Translations under genes and position numbers: made by a program | Source: Neurospora crassa OR74A | Taxonomy: Eukaryota > Ascomycota > Sordariomycetes > Sordariales > Sordariaceae | NCBI RefSeq assembly: GCF_000182925.2 | Contig: NC_026501.1 | Location: 3,348,001 to 3,412,000, forward strand | Length of the DNA stretch: 64,000 nucleotides | Reading direction: 5' to 3' | Notes under the pieces: model-generated | Told to the model about the DNA's origin: nothing | Seen by the model: only the letters and a program-made list of their open reading frames with translations | Databases searched by the model: none | Shown here: positions 47,401 to 59,496 of the stretch, one piece after another | Position numbering within the stretch: the first letter of the stretch is position 1 | Layout of the letters: every line of letters begins with the position of its first letter

Positions 47401-48311
47401 TTTCCCGCCTCTTCACCGCCTCCACGGCCATCTCCCAGTTCGACGTCGCGCATTCCACTCTGCTCGCCATGGTCGACGATGAGGTGCTGCAAAAGTCATA
47501 CCTCCGCAAGCTCGTCGAGAAGATGTGCGAAGCCGGCCAGAACACTGAGCTGGTCAATTTGCCCTTTTCCGGACTGCAAGCCACGGTCGACGAGATCCTG
47601 GTCGAGAAATGCCGACAAGTCCGCGACGTACTCAATGGCGTGCCGTACCACCAGATCTTGTACGCCTGGCGCATCAGCCATAACGACTACCGCGGCGCCG
47701 CTTCCACCCTGCTCGACCGGCTGCAGAAGCTTAGACAGATAGGTGAAGGCGACAAGGTCGGTGTCAGTGGGGAGGACGCGCTGGATACGCAGGTGACGAG
47801 ACAATACCTGTTGCTCATCAACGCGCTGAGTTGTGTTCAGGCAAAGGGGGAGGCGTACATCTTCACGGAGATTCTCTCCGACGTAGACGATGAAGACCAA
47901 GACGTGAAGCTCAACGGCAAGGGCGGTGGTGATAACCTGGAAGACCATCTCGACGATCTTCTAGAGCGCCTCGAAACCGTTGAAGACCCCGCCCAACAAC
48001 AGCAACAACAACAGCAGCAGCAGCAACCCTTAAAGAAGAAGACAGCAGGAAGGACCACCAGGGCTTCGGCAGCGGCTGCTTCTTCATCCGAAGCTCAGCA
48101 GGAGGAGGATCGTGTCCTTGCAGAGAAGTTGAGGCAGTTTTCCACCGCCTCCGAATTGTTCTCTGACGCGCCGCGCAGGAGGCTGCTTACGCTGGCCGAC
48201 ATCCGGAAGCAGTACCAGCAGGAGCTTGACAGGATCGTGGCCATCCAGAACAACCAGTTTGGATTTTCGGATGGATTTGGTGGTGACGATGGGGACATCC
48301 TCATGTCGTGA
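44403..48311 (+). CDS. nup120: Nucleoporin Nup120 (Nup160 family)
   Basis: Two exons (44403-45060, 45118-48311; 57-bp intron) give 1283 residues. Nup120/Nup160 is a Y-complex (Nup84/Nup107) scaffold subunit of the nuclear pore. The N-terminal half matches the family beta-propeller: YKETRLNLEP at the start, FHWRVLENDTVLSIRA, LVVVNHEQLIVTMHDGGILRFDR, the junction into ANGAQWKETIYNVAGWGQSLQKLVPF, and LFTICLDHRMRVWDVRTGQIMYTGD. The helical stack follows to the end, including LYSGLPNYYAHVVNLFERQRAYSYVVEFSKLALQF. An 11-Gln run (1179-1189) interrupts the last quarter, followed by a basic Ala/Ser linker and the conserved-looking RRRLLTLADIRKQYQQELDRI close to the C-terminus. ATG 44403 is taken because the frame upstream has no ATG. 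Identification is from the family pattern and length; high confidence. Confidence 0.93.
47994..48026 (+). repeat. Coding CAA/CAG tract (11 Gln) in NUP120
   Basis: Eleven consecutive Gln codons of mixed CAA and CAG. The mixed codons suggest the tract is protein-level conserved or old rather than a young slippage expansion, in contrast with the pure (CAG)9 at 12206. Confidence 0.93.
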
Positions 48312-49153
48312 GTGTAGTTGGGTGGCTTTTTAATGGGTCGAGTGAGCTGGTCTGCATGTCTTGGCTTGTCTGATTGCTAATTTGCTTCTGTTGCGATGCT
48401 AGGATGAGAAATCATGGATAAAAAGAAAAAGGACAGAAACGGTCTACTTGCGGGATTAGGAACAGGGGGTTACGAATTTGAAGCCTTTGTTATGTCTCGA
48501 TCGTTGGTGGGAGTACCGGGTTTTCTGTGGTACAATGAGTGAGTGTATGGTGATTGATGTTGGGCTGCTTGATTGTCCTGAAGTTGTGTCTTATTCGCAT
48601 AACAATGATCCTAGCATATGCCAGCACGTACACTATAGTTTCGATCAACAAGTCGCCGTTGAGTGTGTTTTCTAAATCTTGATTCGCTTATCGTCAACTC
48701 AAGGGCGAGATCCAGTCGTACGAAGAGAAGAGAGGAAACAACGATCGCGACACCGCCGCAGCCGTTCCATCTGGAATTATGATAGAAATTCTTGTCGTTT
48801 AAAAAGCCAACGCCATGCCATGCTGAGTTGGGAAATATTTAGGGAAAACTTGACTCATTCTCACACATGGGAGTTTTATCAAGTCCCGCTAGAGCCGCCC
48901 TTCCTCCAACCAAGTAACTAACAGATAAACCGCTACCGTTTTACAGGCGCGCATTCGCTTTTCTCTTAATACCAATTCATTATTCTTTGTCTGTTCGTTC
49001 CATTCATCCACCCATCCATTCTTCACCCATTCGTCTCAAAATCATTATGATATAATCATGGGCTGTATATCTAAGCCATCCTCCGGACATTCATACAGCT
49101 TGCTTTCGCTCGCTTGCTCCACTTTCACTTGGTGATTCATCGAGATCAGCTGC
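48312..49153. other. Convergent 3' region between NUP120 and VPS26
   Basis: The 842 bp between stop codons of convergent genes contain no supported gene and should hold both 3' UTRs. Confidence 0.5.
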
Positions 49154-50329
49154 TCAAGCAGCAGGTATCCCCGCAAGCCTGTTATCGTTGGGAGGCGGCG
49201 CTGGTAGGGCGTTTTGACCGGGTGGGGCAGCAGCCGCCGCAGCTGCGATTTCAGGGGCTTGTCGGTAGAGGATGATCTCTGACTGTTTAAAGTACCGACG
49301 GGCATCTGTGTTTGATGAAATGGCTTTGAGTAACTATGAAGAGGGCCGCAGGAAGGGGAGGAGGAAAAGGGAGGGGGGGGGGGATGGCGTGATAATTGAT
49401 CCTGTTTGAAACGTACCTTCATCTATGAGAACCAAACTGAGGTAGTATCTTGTGGAAAACTTCTTGTTGACGTCACGGAACGTGGGTGTCAGATCGAAGC
49501 CGCCTAGGAACAGTCGGATGGGAATGGTCTCTCCTCTTGATGGTGAGCCGTCCATGATCTATGCAGCCAAGAAGTCAGCACTCTGTTGAGGAAACCGGAT
49601 GCCATTGATAAGCAGGTGAGCCAATGGGTGGGGACCAACCTCAAACCGCACCAAGGTCTCGCTCTCATTGTACTGGTTCGGGGCAACACCCGTTGTTTCA
49701 CGGCGAATGATGCTGAGCTCCATGTGCTTAATCTTGAGCCGTACAAGCAAGAAGTAGATGCGGCCCACGATGACATCCTTGAGGTGGTACTTGCTCTTGC
49801 TGTACTCGAATTCTATGTGCAGACAGTCCTCGATGCCGACGTCCATCTTGATACTGCTGTTCATCTCGGGCGGGATGCGGTAGCTGTAGACCCAGATGTC
49901 CTTCTCGCGGATGACATCGGCCATGCGGCGCGAGACGGTAACGCGCACAAAGTAGCGCAGCTTGACATTGATGCCGTTGTACGACTCGTATTGCTTCTCC
50001 ACGTTCCTGAAGTTGAAGTCGAATGTCTGGGGGTGCTGCAGCTCGCCCGGGGCCGCGAGCTCCTGCACTAGCGACAGGAACTCGTAGTGGTTCCCGCGAT
50101 CGAAGAACATCTCTATTGTGCCGATAAACTGGACCTTGATGCCCGTGTGCTCCAGCCTCTTGCCATCCTTGGGCCGCACAGTCACGGCGCCCTTGACCGA
50201 CTCGCCGTCCATATACAGCGGAGCCTTCTCGCGCCGGTTCTTGTCTAGCTTGACATCCACCATAGATCGCTCGTCAGCATCGTCGAGGACTATGTCGATA
50301 TCGACCGGCGTTGCAAAGAAGTACGACAT
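49154..50329 (-). CDS. vps26: Retromer subunit Vps26 (Pep8)
   Basis: Three exons on the minus strand (50329-49640, 49558-49417, 49305-49154) encode 327 residues, the usual length. Vps26 is the arrestin-fold subunit of retromer that recycles cargo from endosomes to Golgi or plasma membrane. Visible landmarks: MSYFFATPVDIDIVLDDADER at the start, GAVTVRPKDGKRLEHTGIKVQFIG, ELAAPGELQHPQTFDFNFRNVEKQYESYNG, LRYFVRVTVSRR, DIWVYSYRIPPE, then across intron 1 LVRFE-IMDGSPSRGETIPIRLFLGGFDLTPTFRDVNKKFSTRYYLSLVLIDE and across intron 2 DARRYFKQSEIILYRQ. The short tail is Ala/Pro-rich. The ATG at 50329 matches the family start even though the frame stays open upstream. The gene is divergent from RPL9. Secure. 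Confidence 0.97.
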
Positions 50330-51544
50330 GGTAGGCTGCGATGGTTCTTGATTATGATCGGGTTGTTGTAGATTCTGGCGCGCGGTGTTGCGGATAGGAA
50401 GGGGACGTCTTGATCTGGAAGCGGATGGGCGCGACGCCAATGGCCCTGTAAGTTGGACCAAGTGGTGGGTAGCTTCTGGGTTGGACAGGCAACTATAGAG
50501 ACAATCCGAGTAATTAGCAACAGGACTCGCACGAGAATGTTGTAGCTTCAGCCCTCGGTTTTTATTTTTATTTTTCTTTCTTTCCCTTTCACTAAATTTC
50601 TCACGTACAAAGGCTGACGGTAAACTGAAGCTCACTTGCGATGTCCGGTATAGTGTCGGTATGTCGATTGTATAGATCTGGCAAGTAGCTCGGCTGTTAC
50701 TGATGCAGTGGTTCAGACGAAGCGGCGCCAGCTTTCCCTAGGTCGTCGTCAGCGCGCAGCACAGCTTGGTCGGCCCCTCCTTGTCCGGGGCGGTGTCTGT
50801 TTGCCCATTGAGCGAGCTGGGCTAAAGTGGGGGTGTGATTGCCGGCTGGGCGTCGAGTGAGCAACTTCTGGGCCGGCAACTGGAGCTATGCAAGCTTGCA
50901 CCAGTCGGCCGCTGGCTTTAAACCCACCTTGGCGATCAACCATCAGCAGGGGCCGGGGGTTGCATAAGAACTCTGGTTCAAGAACCGCAGTGAACTTGAG
51001 CCATGAAGGACAACTACACTCATGGGACCTTTGTCCGTGCTCCCAATTGCCTGGTGATGTAATAACGATGATAGTATGTCCATGCCCAGTAGACGAGGCC
51101 AAAAAGCAATTATACCAAGACCCTACGCGCAGCTTGCGAATAGCCTTATGAACCCGTTGTTAGCTTCCGGCCCATGGTGATGAATGGCACAACTTGACCA
51201 TGACGACCCCTTGAGAAACGCGTTGCTAGACGAGATGCACGCGAACACAGTGAGGACCGACAGTGTAGGTGGAAAGTTGAGGCTGGAGCCAAACCCGGGA
51301 GGCTGACCAGTCCCTGCACGGACCAGGTTTACTCCACTTTGCCATGTTCCGTCGCGGGATGAGCCAATGATAGCATTCACCAGCCCCTCTGCCCTAAGGC
51401 AGGCAGCGCGGGCGGTCGGCACACACAAGTTGAATTATTCCGGGCGCCCCAAAATCGACATTTTTCTTTGGGTTTTGCAACCTCCAGTCCACCTCGACGA
51501 CGAATTGACCACCCTCATCTCCTCACCCTCCGACCGACGCCAAA
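50330..51544. other. Divergent promoter region VPS26 / RPL9
   Basis: The 1.2-kb region between two divergent genes shows no additional gene. It must carry the strong ribosomal-protein promoter, but I recognise no specific element. Confidence 0.5.
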
Positions 51545-52612
51545 ATGCGCTACATCCACAGTGAGGAGACCCTGGAGGTCCCTGAGAACGGTACGTTTGC
51601 GCTTGATTGACGTTATTCTGCGATATCTACGGCCCGAGCGAGAGAAGACGGCCGAGGTGCGGCCTTGGCCAGGCGAAAGCGACCGACCGACCGACGGCAA
51701 CCACCAGGCAGAGAGGAATTGGCATGGAAATGGGTTGATTGGGACAACGAATCTGGGCTGGATAGCTGCTATACGGGGGATGGTCGTTCTTTTTTGCAGG
51801 CCGGCCGAGCTTGGAAATCGAAACGGCTGTGTTTGGGCTTGTCGCGTATAAGATGCGTATCACTAACGCCACTTTCGGTTTGCAGTCAAGGTCTCGATCA
51901 AGTCCAGGATCGTTACCGTCGAGGGCCCCCGTGGCAAGCTCGTTAAGGACCTCAGCCACATCGCCGTCAACTTCTCCGTCATCAAGAAGGGCGTCATCGG
52001 TCTCGAGATTCACCATGGCAACCGCAAGAACGTTGCCGCTCTCCGTACCGTCCGCACCATCATCAACAACTTGATCATCGGTGTCACCAAGGGCTTCAAG
52101 TACAAGATGCGCTACGTCTATGCCCATTTCCCCATCAACGTCAACGTTGAGAAGAACGCCGAGACTGGCAACTTCGAGGTCGAGATCCGGTACGTTTGGA
52201 AACGAGTCCCGCTCTAGGATAATTCGGGATGCAAGGCGGCGTATGCACCGAGGTGGACCAGATATGCTGACTAGAGGCGTGTGTGCAGCAACTTCATTGG
52301 CGAGAAGATCGTCCGCCGCGTCGTTATGCAGCCCGGTGTCGATGTCGAGATCTCCAAGGCCCAGAAGGATGAGCTTGTCCTCTCTGGCAACTCCCTCGAG
52401 GGTGTCTCCCAGTCCGCTGCTGATATCCAGCAGATCTGCCGGGTGCGCAACAAGGATATCCGTAAGGTACGTTGCGAAAATCCATGCTCTCAGGGAACTA
52501 TTATGGGCTGGTTGGAGAGCCAGCAAACGATGGCTTGTTTTGCTAATACGGCTTGCAGTTCCTTGACGGTATCTACGTCTCCGAGAAGGGCAACATTGTC
52601 GAGGACCAGTAA
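51545..52612 (+). CDS. rpl9: 60S ribosomal protein uL6 (L9)
   Basis: Four exons (51545-51590, 51886-52189, 52289-52466, 52559-52612) give 193 residues. uL6 is part of the large ribosomal subunit near the GTPase-associated region. The sequence is canonical: [15 protein letters not shown], then across intron 1 [60 protein letters not shown], across intron 2 [47 protein letters not shown] and the end VEDQ. Introns use GTACGT donors three times; intron 1 is long (295 bp), as is common in ribosomal protein genes, and has a clear branch-like ACTAAC. Very secure. Confidence 0.98.
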
Positions 52613-54028
52613 ACGTGCAGCTCGGCATGGGTTTCTTTGTGCTTTATGGGTCTCACCGGAGTGGCAAGGGTCTTTGGCATTTGCATGTTTTGTAGCGTAA
52701 GGGAAAAAAATTCGCTACGGGCAAAATGGGCAAATCTTTTGAAGAATCACCCCCCCTTTCTCGGGGTCTCGCCAACTACCTAGCATCAATGTCCTGGGAG
52801 GCGTCCTCCTCTTCCAGTGGGTGACTGGGGGGGGGAGAGACGGGCATGTCACATGTGTTCTCTTTGGACCAGGAAAACGCAACAGCAGAACATAACGAGA
52901 GAATACCCAAACAACACAAACCGAGCATCGAGCGTGTGACGACCGTACATGTCTGGGAAAATGGGCATCACGAGAGCGCCAGAGAAGATGTTAGGGATAA
53001 TTCTGTCTGTTAGGCTGATGGTCATATTATACCCAGACTAACTCAGTAGATGAGCGAGTCGAAGAGTCTCCAGAGACCAAATCTAAAACGAGTCTTTACT
53101 CTGATCGAGAGCCCATCGTGTGGATTTACGCCGAGAGAAAATGTCATATAAGCATATGACTTGTTATTGACCACTCCTGCACGATTCAGGGGTAGTTGCA
53201 CCTAACCTTGAACTAAGCCCGCTTCTCAAAAGGTTGAACAAATTCTCACGCGCCGTTGATACTATCCATGCATCAATAGCAAAGCAACACATTCTCTCGC
53301 TAGTCACACGGCGATTTTGTAGCTCTGATGAGTGTGTCTTCACTTTGGGAACTTTGCGACTTCCCGCTCTTGCCAACTCGCCATTGGCATCACATGGATA
53401 CATACATACGTACATACATCAATCAGGTCATTCATTACACATGTCCGTCCAGAATCCAGCATCCTGATCCTCATCGTCATCGTTATCATCCTTGCCACTG
53501 CTACCGCCCATTCCTCTTCTTCCCTTTCTCCATTTCGCTCTCGAATCAGCCTTTGTTCGCTCAAAGGAACTCGCTCGCTAAACTCCATATTCATCCTCCA
53601 CATCATCCACCGGACCAATCATCCCGCGTCGCTGAAGCCATCATATATACGAACGAGCCCTGGAAAGTGAAACCCCTTGGGAAAATCCTCCTCAACCTCG
53701 CCTAAATTCGAGGTTATAACGCCGTGACAGAATAAAAATTCATGAGGAGATAGTTGCGTGCATGAGAAACTTAAAAAGATAAAGAGGAAACCCATAAGTG
53801 CTCAGCGCCTCTGTGTGGGTGGATTGGGATGGGTGTTATATAGTGAGAATCCGCAGGGAGGGGGGAAAACTCAGAAAAGACATGTACACAGAAACGAGGA
53901 ATCGCAAAATAGCTGTTTGCTATCGCTTTGTCATCTGTATAGGGGCTCATGCAGCGCAGCATGCCTGCCCTGACAGATGAAGTGCATGCGGCTGCAAGGC
54001 ATCAGTTCAGCATTAGGACCTGAGGTCT
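52613..54028. other. Convergent 3' region after RPL9
   Basis: The 1.4 kb hold the two 3' UTRs of convergent genes. Short frames on both strands lack recognisable sequence; G-runs occur near 52827. Confidence 0.45.
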
Positions 54029-55246
54029 TCATCCCCTCATAGGGCCGGGAGATCTCGAAATGCGGCGTTGACCAGGAGGAGGCGGAGGCACGGAGCTAAC
54101 GCGCGACACGCGGGTCGTCGTCCTGGTCACTCTGCTGGCTGTTCTGGTCCTACCAGCACCGCCGTGAGCGGAGGCAGAGCGTGCAGAGCGCCGAGTTCGT
54201 CTATCGCTACTGAACGAGCCTGTTGTGGTTCCAAGATTAGCATCTGAGCAATCGTCTCATTCATGATTCGGCTTGCCGGTCGGTTAGAAAAACTTACTAG
54301 GGCTTCCGCTGGAGGTATAGTCAGAATAGTAATAGCTGCTGTTCTCGCTCCTGGACTTGCGTCTCGACGACTCCTTCTTCTTATCCTTCTTCATTCCGAG
54401 CAAGAGCCAGAGCGTACCGAGAGCGGCTCCGGCGCCCATCAGGCCCTTTCCGCTGCTTTCCTTGCGCGCAGCGGCCCCGCTGGGACGACCGCCACCGGCG
54501 CCAGCATACCAAGAGCCGTGAGAGTCTCTCCGGCCGCTGTGACGAGCGTAACGCTCCTCCTCGACGACGGTCTCCTTGCTCCTCTTGTTGCCGGCTCCGA
54601 TGCCGAAGATGGCCAGGAAACCGTGCCACAGGCCGCGCACGATGCAGCATGCGCACAGCAACAGAAGCAGAACAACACCGGCGAGTGTGCCGATAACGAT
54701 ACCCGCGATCGCTCCTCCGCTCAGACCGGTATCAGCCGTGCCGCCACCGGCTTCACCACCGGCCGCACCACCGCCCGTACCACCACCCGCACCACCGCCC
54801 GCACCGCCCGTGCTGCTGGCTGTAGCACTGGCTGCGGTTCCTGTCGCGCCGCTGGTAGGACGGTAAGGGGCACTGTATTGGGTGGTGTAAGTGTGGCCGA
54901 CCAAGGTGCTGCCCAAGAATGGGGGGTCGTTGGCACCCTTCGCCATGCACTGGCCGGCGTATTGACACTTCTGCGATGCCGCACAGCAGATGCTGCCGCA
55001 TGCTGACTCGCCAAGACTGGTGTTGGGAACGCAATCGGGACCGCCCGTGGGCACAGCTGCAACAACGGTGCTGTAGATGCTAGTGTGGGTTTGCGTCAAC
55101 GTGTCGGTCCAGATGGAGGTCACCCATTGAACATTTGCCTGTGGCTCTGGCTGCGGGTAAGGAGCTGCAGTCGCATACTGTGGTAACGTCGCGCAGGCCA
55201 GCAACAGAGCTGAGAGCCAACTCATCGGCGATTTCTGGGATGCCAT
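54029..55246 (-). CDS. Signal-peptide, Cys-patch, single-TM cell-surface-like protein
   Basis: Two exons on the minus strand (55246-54298, 54219-54029) encode 379 residues. Residues 1-27 form a signal peptide (LSALLLACATLPQYATA). A six-Cys patch follows at residues 72-100 (CVPN...ACGSICCAASQKCQYAGQC), then a Ser/Ala/Gly-rich stalk with long Gly runs, a transmembrane helix (about 177-203, GAIAGIVIGTLAGVVLLLLLC), a Tyr/Arg/Ser tail, a second short hydrophobic stretch (268-284, GLMGAGAALGTLWLLLG) before a Lys cluster, and an SR/RT-rich C-terminus created by the splice (SPSSFSSDRRTRR). The layout resembles fungal wall-sensor-like membrane proteins (Wsc/Mid2 type), but the Cys patch is too short for a WSC domain. 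I recognise no named family. Frame closes exactly at GPMRG. Function unknown. Confidence 0.85.
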
Positions 55247-57787
55247 GGTGAGATTGCTGTGTAGTGTCAAGTTCCCAAAACCGCAGAATATCAGAGTGCC
55301 GGTGGAGATGCGCCGTTCCCGATTGTCGGTCGGTGCAAGTATGCCCGGGACCCGCTTTGGAAGGTCCGGGCCGGGGCTGGGTGCGGGTGGACCGTGCAAA
55401 GTTCCTGCCGATCGGATCGTGCTAGCTTCGAAGGCTGCTTCTATCGCGTGTAGGACTGTTGGTACGGCGGTGAGCGGGGTGGAGCTACAGCAGTATACTA
55501 ATGTGCAGGTACAGCGGTGCAGCGGTCGCTAGGTCCCGTCGTCTGGTGTAAATCTCAGAATGTGCCTGTGTCGGATGCGGTAACTCCAGAGCTGCTTCTG
55601 ATCCGAGCGAAGTTGTTTTGCGCTTCTCAACTGATTTGTTGCTCGTCGGGCCTATCGCGTCTCTCCTGGATGAACCAAACGATACCACTGATTGCCAGAT
55701 CTTTCGTTCTCGTTGCCTTGTCCTGCTGGGTTGCGCGGGGTGCGCCCTAAAATCAGTGTAAGCTTAAGTGAGCCGCGACTGAGTAGGTAGTAGCTTGGTG
55801 GTAAGGGTTCAGCGACGGGCAACAGACTGACTGAGACCGAAACTCGAAGATCAGTTCCTGACTCCAGTGACGACTAGGAGAAGGAAAAGGAAGAAAAAAG
55901 AGGGAAGAGGGAAAACGAGAGAATGCAGCAGGATGCAACCTTTGTCACTGCAGATTTTAATACCTACCTTAGCCTTGGTCAAGCAAGGTTCACGGAGGGC
56001 CTGTTCGGAGTGGTCGGACGGAGAAGGGTGTCAGGGTGGTGGTGCAGGTGGCCGGGTAAGTACACTAAGTGTAGGGCCAAGCAGTTGTGGGCGGCCAGGG
56101 AGGGTCCGGGTCGGTGCAAAGGTGCGGTGCCATCGTTTTTGGCTTCCCAACCTCCTCGCAAAAAAAGAGTGTCGACGGCACCACTCTCCAGCCAGGCACA
56201 CACATTCTCTCTCTCAATCCCGCGCTGAGAGGGCTGACCTAGACTTCCACTTCTCAGCACCGTAGCACCCAACCCCTCGGTTTTTTTGGACCGACGGCCA
56301 ATTCCCTGGAAACGCAACTGCCATTCGTCACAATCCCTTAGTTCTTTCTTTCACTTTCAAGCCCATCCATCAATCAGCGCTAGTGAATGCCCTCACTGAC
56401 GCTGCTCCCGCCCTCGACATTTAAGGGTTCGCAAGGGCATACCTGGATGAAGTCCAAAAAAGACCAAACTAAAAAAAAAACATCGGTCGTCCCGATTGAT
56501 CGGGTCTTGTTCGCATTGAGATGTCGCAAGTATCCTTCTTGCATGGCAAGTGGATATGGGAAGCTGTAGGGCCTCTGCCTCGTGCATATGGGTGGAATCG
56601 CGGTCTTTTTCCGGCGGTCATGTTTCGACTTGTTGGCACACGTTCGATTCCACTCCACGGAAGTCCAAGGTCCCATCACACACTCGATCACCGACGGCGT
56701 CTTTGCCCTGCCAACCTGTGCCTGTTTCAGCAGTACCGCTTATTCTGCTGTCTGGAAGTACCCTGGACCTTCTCAGCATCGTCTCTTGTTCGATTTACTG
56801 ACGGGACATTGTTCGAAGCATGGGCGGCGATGTGCAGCATATCGAGCTATGTGTGAATATGGCATAAGCTGATTCGTCCAAGCGTCAAATATGCAAAAAG
56901 AAACATGGCATTATCAACCGGCAGCTACCTAAGGCGGTACCACAGGTGCCATTGGTGCCAAGACATGCGTCTTGGCATCATTTATGATGGGAGCTTTCCT
57001 CCTTCCCTCATGGCTGGCCCAGATGAAGCTGACAGCTGTGTATCGAATGCGTGGTAGCAATCTTCACCTGGCTGTATAGAGGCAGGTATAGCTAATCACC
57101 GTTTGTAAGGCTGGCTAACAGGTACGCATATGAAGAATGGTAGATAACACGGCCTTATATTAGGTTCGGGCGGCTGAGGAGTACCGGATGGTTGAAGCAG
57201 AGAAAGAGAAAGTTGAACAGCGAACAGACGAGCAATACACAATATATATACAAGATATGTACTCGAAACTGAGGTGTCACCATCCGCTCAGTCTGACGAG
57301 AGCGTGGTGCAAGACCGGGATGGACGACTGGAAGTGATTGCTTCCAGTTTCGTTGCGAGCTGCCCAGAGAGCGGGTTCAGGTTGCAACTACACACACTGC
57401 ATACAATCATAAAGCTGGGGCTGATGGGGAAAGCTACAGGGAGCTCTCCTTGTTGTGCATCATCGAGGGTATCTTCCAGCGAGCTTGCCCGCTGGAAGGA
57501 GGGGCCCGCTGCGGCTGCCCTGCCAACGCGTCCACTGCGTATTCCCAACGGGCACCTTACACTACATGCCCGCTGGACCTGGAATACCTGCCAACATCAG
57601 TGCACTTTACACCTCCTCAGACCGGGCAGCCGACGGTCTCGCCCGCCTTGCCAAGGAAGCTGCTCCATCATCACCTAACTACGCACCATCACCTAACAAC
57701 ACCCCGCGCCGAACCGACAGTCTTCAAACACACAGAAGCTGCCTCGAGCTCTCCCACTGAGCGCATCAGCTTCGACACCTGTTCACC
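55247..57787. other. 2.5-kb divergent intergenic region
   Basis: No gene is supported between the divergently transcribed membrane protein and V-ATPase H. Frames such as 55867-56265 and 57274-57678 overlap and lack order. The stretch contains an A-run near 56468-56480 and the C-rich leader of the V-ATPase gene from about 57600. Confidence 0.45.
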
Positions 57788-59496
57788 ATGTCCCTTGATC
57801 CGCCAACCTATCTTGCGTCGCTGCAAAGCAATATCCGTCAACGGCCAATCCCGTGGGATGGCGCCGTCCGCGCAGGCACTCTGACGGAGGAGCAGCTAGC
57901 AAAGATCCGGGCTGTCGACAAAGTTAAACGGGATGTGCGCAGACAAGTCATCGAGGCCAACCTGGATGGATACAAGACACTCTTTGCTGGCAATAATGGA
58001 CAGAGGAGCGTACTGGAATTGGCATCCAAGCGACCAGACGTGTGCCAGTACCTCCTCGTCTTGCTCAGCGACTTGCTAGACGGTTGGTTCTCTTTGTTTC
58101 CTGCTACCTGTGATGCTCGTACATTACTATGCTCCTTCCACTTGTTCACCTCCTTTCATCGTTTCCCGTAGCAGCTGCCACTGTGAAGAATCACCTTGGC
58201 AGTGACATCGCATATCGATGTATACCCGTTAATCGAGTTCACTGAATTACGAGTTGGCAACCCTCATCTAACGTGTCATGCCACAGATGTTCCCGCTCTA
58301 TCGAAAGCTTTTTTCCAGTCTGAAGATTCTAATCCCTACAAGAACATCCTGCCGCTTCTTGCGCATTCGACCAACACCGAAGACCCAATTCCTCTTCTGA
58401 CCTCTATAGTTCTCGTCCGTCTCATGGCTGGCTCCAGAGATGAATCCACAGCTACCGCAGAGAAGGCATTGCCCATGCTATTTAGCTATCTTGGTTCCCT
58501 AACCAAGAACTCGGATGCCGGACTGCAGGATATTGGCGTTCAAGAGTACTCGCAACTTCTCTACAGCCGTGTCTGCAGGCAGCAATTCTGGAAGCAACGC
58601 AGCGAGACGGTCGGGCCGCTGATCGACATTCTACGTGCTGCTGCTGGTATTTCCGGCGGCGATGCCTCAGCAAATCTGTGGAGTGGGACTACCGCCCCCC
58701 CAAGGAGCGGTTTCGAAGCCTCAGTTGGTGGCGGAGTCGGTCTACAGCTCCTCTACCATGTGCTTCTTGTCCTGTGGCAGTTGAGTTTCGAGGCTGCGGA
58801 TATCGGTGATGATTTGAACAAGTACGAAGACCCGTCTGAGAAGAAGGAGTGGACAACAGCTAACCCAAACTCTAACACAGTGAATACGACATTGTGCTGC
58901 TCTATACCCACCTTCTCCGACTTTCGCCAAAGGAAAAGACGACGCGACTCGTCATCGCAACGCTTTACAATTTGCTGTCGAATAATCAGAACTCTCTCCT
59001 CCCTACCGCCGTGCTGGCTCGCCTCCCCCAGTTGCTGCAGAACCTTTCGAGCCGGCAGTTTACGGATCCAGATCTAGTTGAAGACCGAGACAAGCTGCGG
59101 GAGCTTGTTGAAGAGTACACCAAGACCAAAACGACGTTTGACGAGTACGTCGCCGAAGTCAACTCGGGTCATCTCAGATGGTCACCTCCTCATCGCAGCT
59201 CTGTCTTTTGGGCGGAAAATGCTCGCAAGATTCTGGACTACGAAAATGGCGAGATTGTGCGCAAGCTGGCCGAAATCATGCAGAAACCTTGGGAGAACGA
59301 CAAGGCGGTGCTGGCGATTGCATGCAACGACGTCGGCTGCTTAGTTCGCGAAGTACCCGAGAAGCGGAGCCAGCTGGAGAGATATGGTCTCAAAAGACGA
59401 ATCATGGAGTTAATGGGCGAAGCTGATGAAAATGTCCGGTGGGAGAGCCTGCGTGCTCTTGGTGGATGGTTGCAGTACAGCTTTGACACCAAGTGA
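57788..59496 (+). CDS. vma13: V-type H+-ATPase subunit H (Vma13)
   Basis: Three exons (57788-58082, 58287-58821, 58881-59496) give 481 residues. Subunit H sits on the cytosolic V1 sector of the vacuolar proton pump, activating the assembled enzyme and restraining ATP hydrolysis by free V1. Motifs in order: YLASLQSNIRQRPIPWDGAVRAG, EEQLAKIRAVDKVKRD, LLSDLLD-DVPALSKAFF across intron 1, GVGLQLLYHVLLVLWQLSFE (60-70% of the way), NEYDIVLLYTHLLRLSPKEKTTRLV across intron 2, and the C-terminal domain HLRWSPPHRSSVFWAENARKI to VREVPEKRSQLERYGLKRRIMELM. Intron 1 (204 bp) has donor GTTGGT and branch-like CTAAC; intron 2 is 59 bp. ATG 57788 is the family-type start. Secure. Confidence 0.96.

Noticed and set aside
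51591-51885. Possible intron-encoded snoRNA in the 295-bp first intron of RPL9
   Set aside because: I could not find a C box (RTGATGA) paired with a D box (CTGA) and terminal stem, nor an H/ACA fold.
54263-55006. 247-codon plus-strand frame
   Set aside because: It is antisense to the Gly/Ala-rich stalk and TM region of the minus-strand membrane protein.
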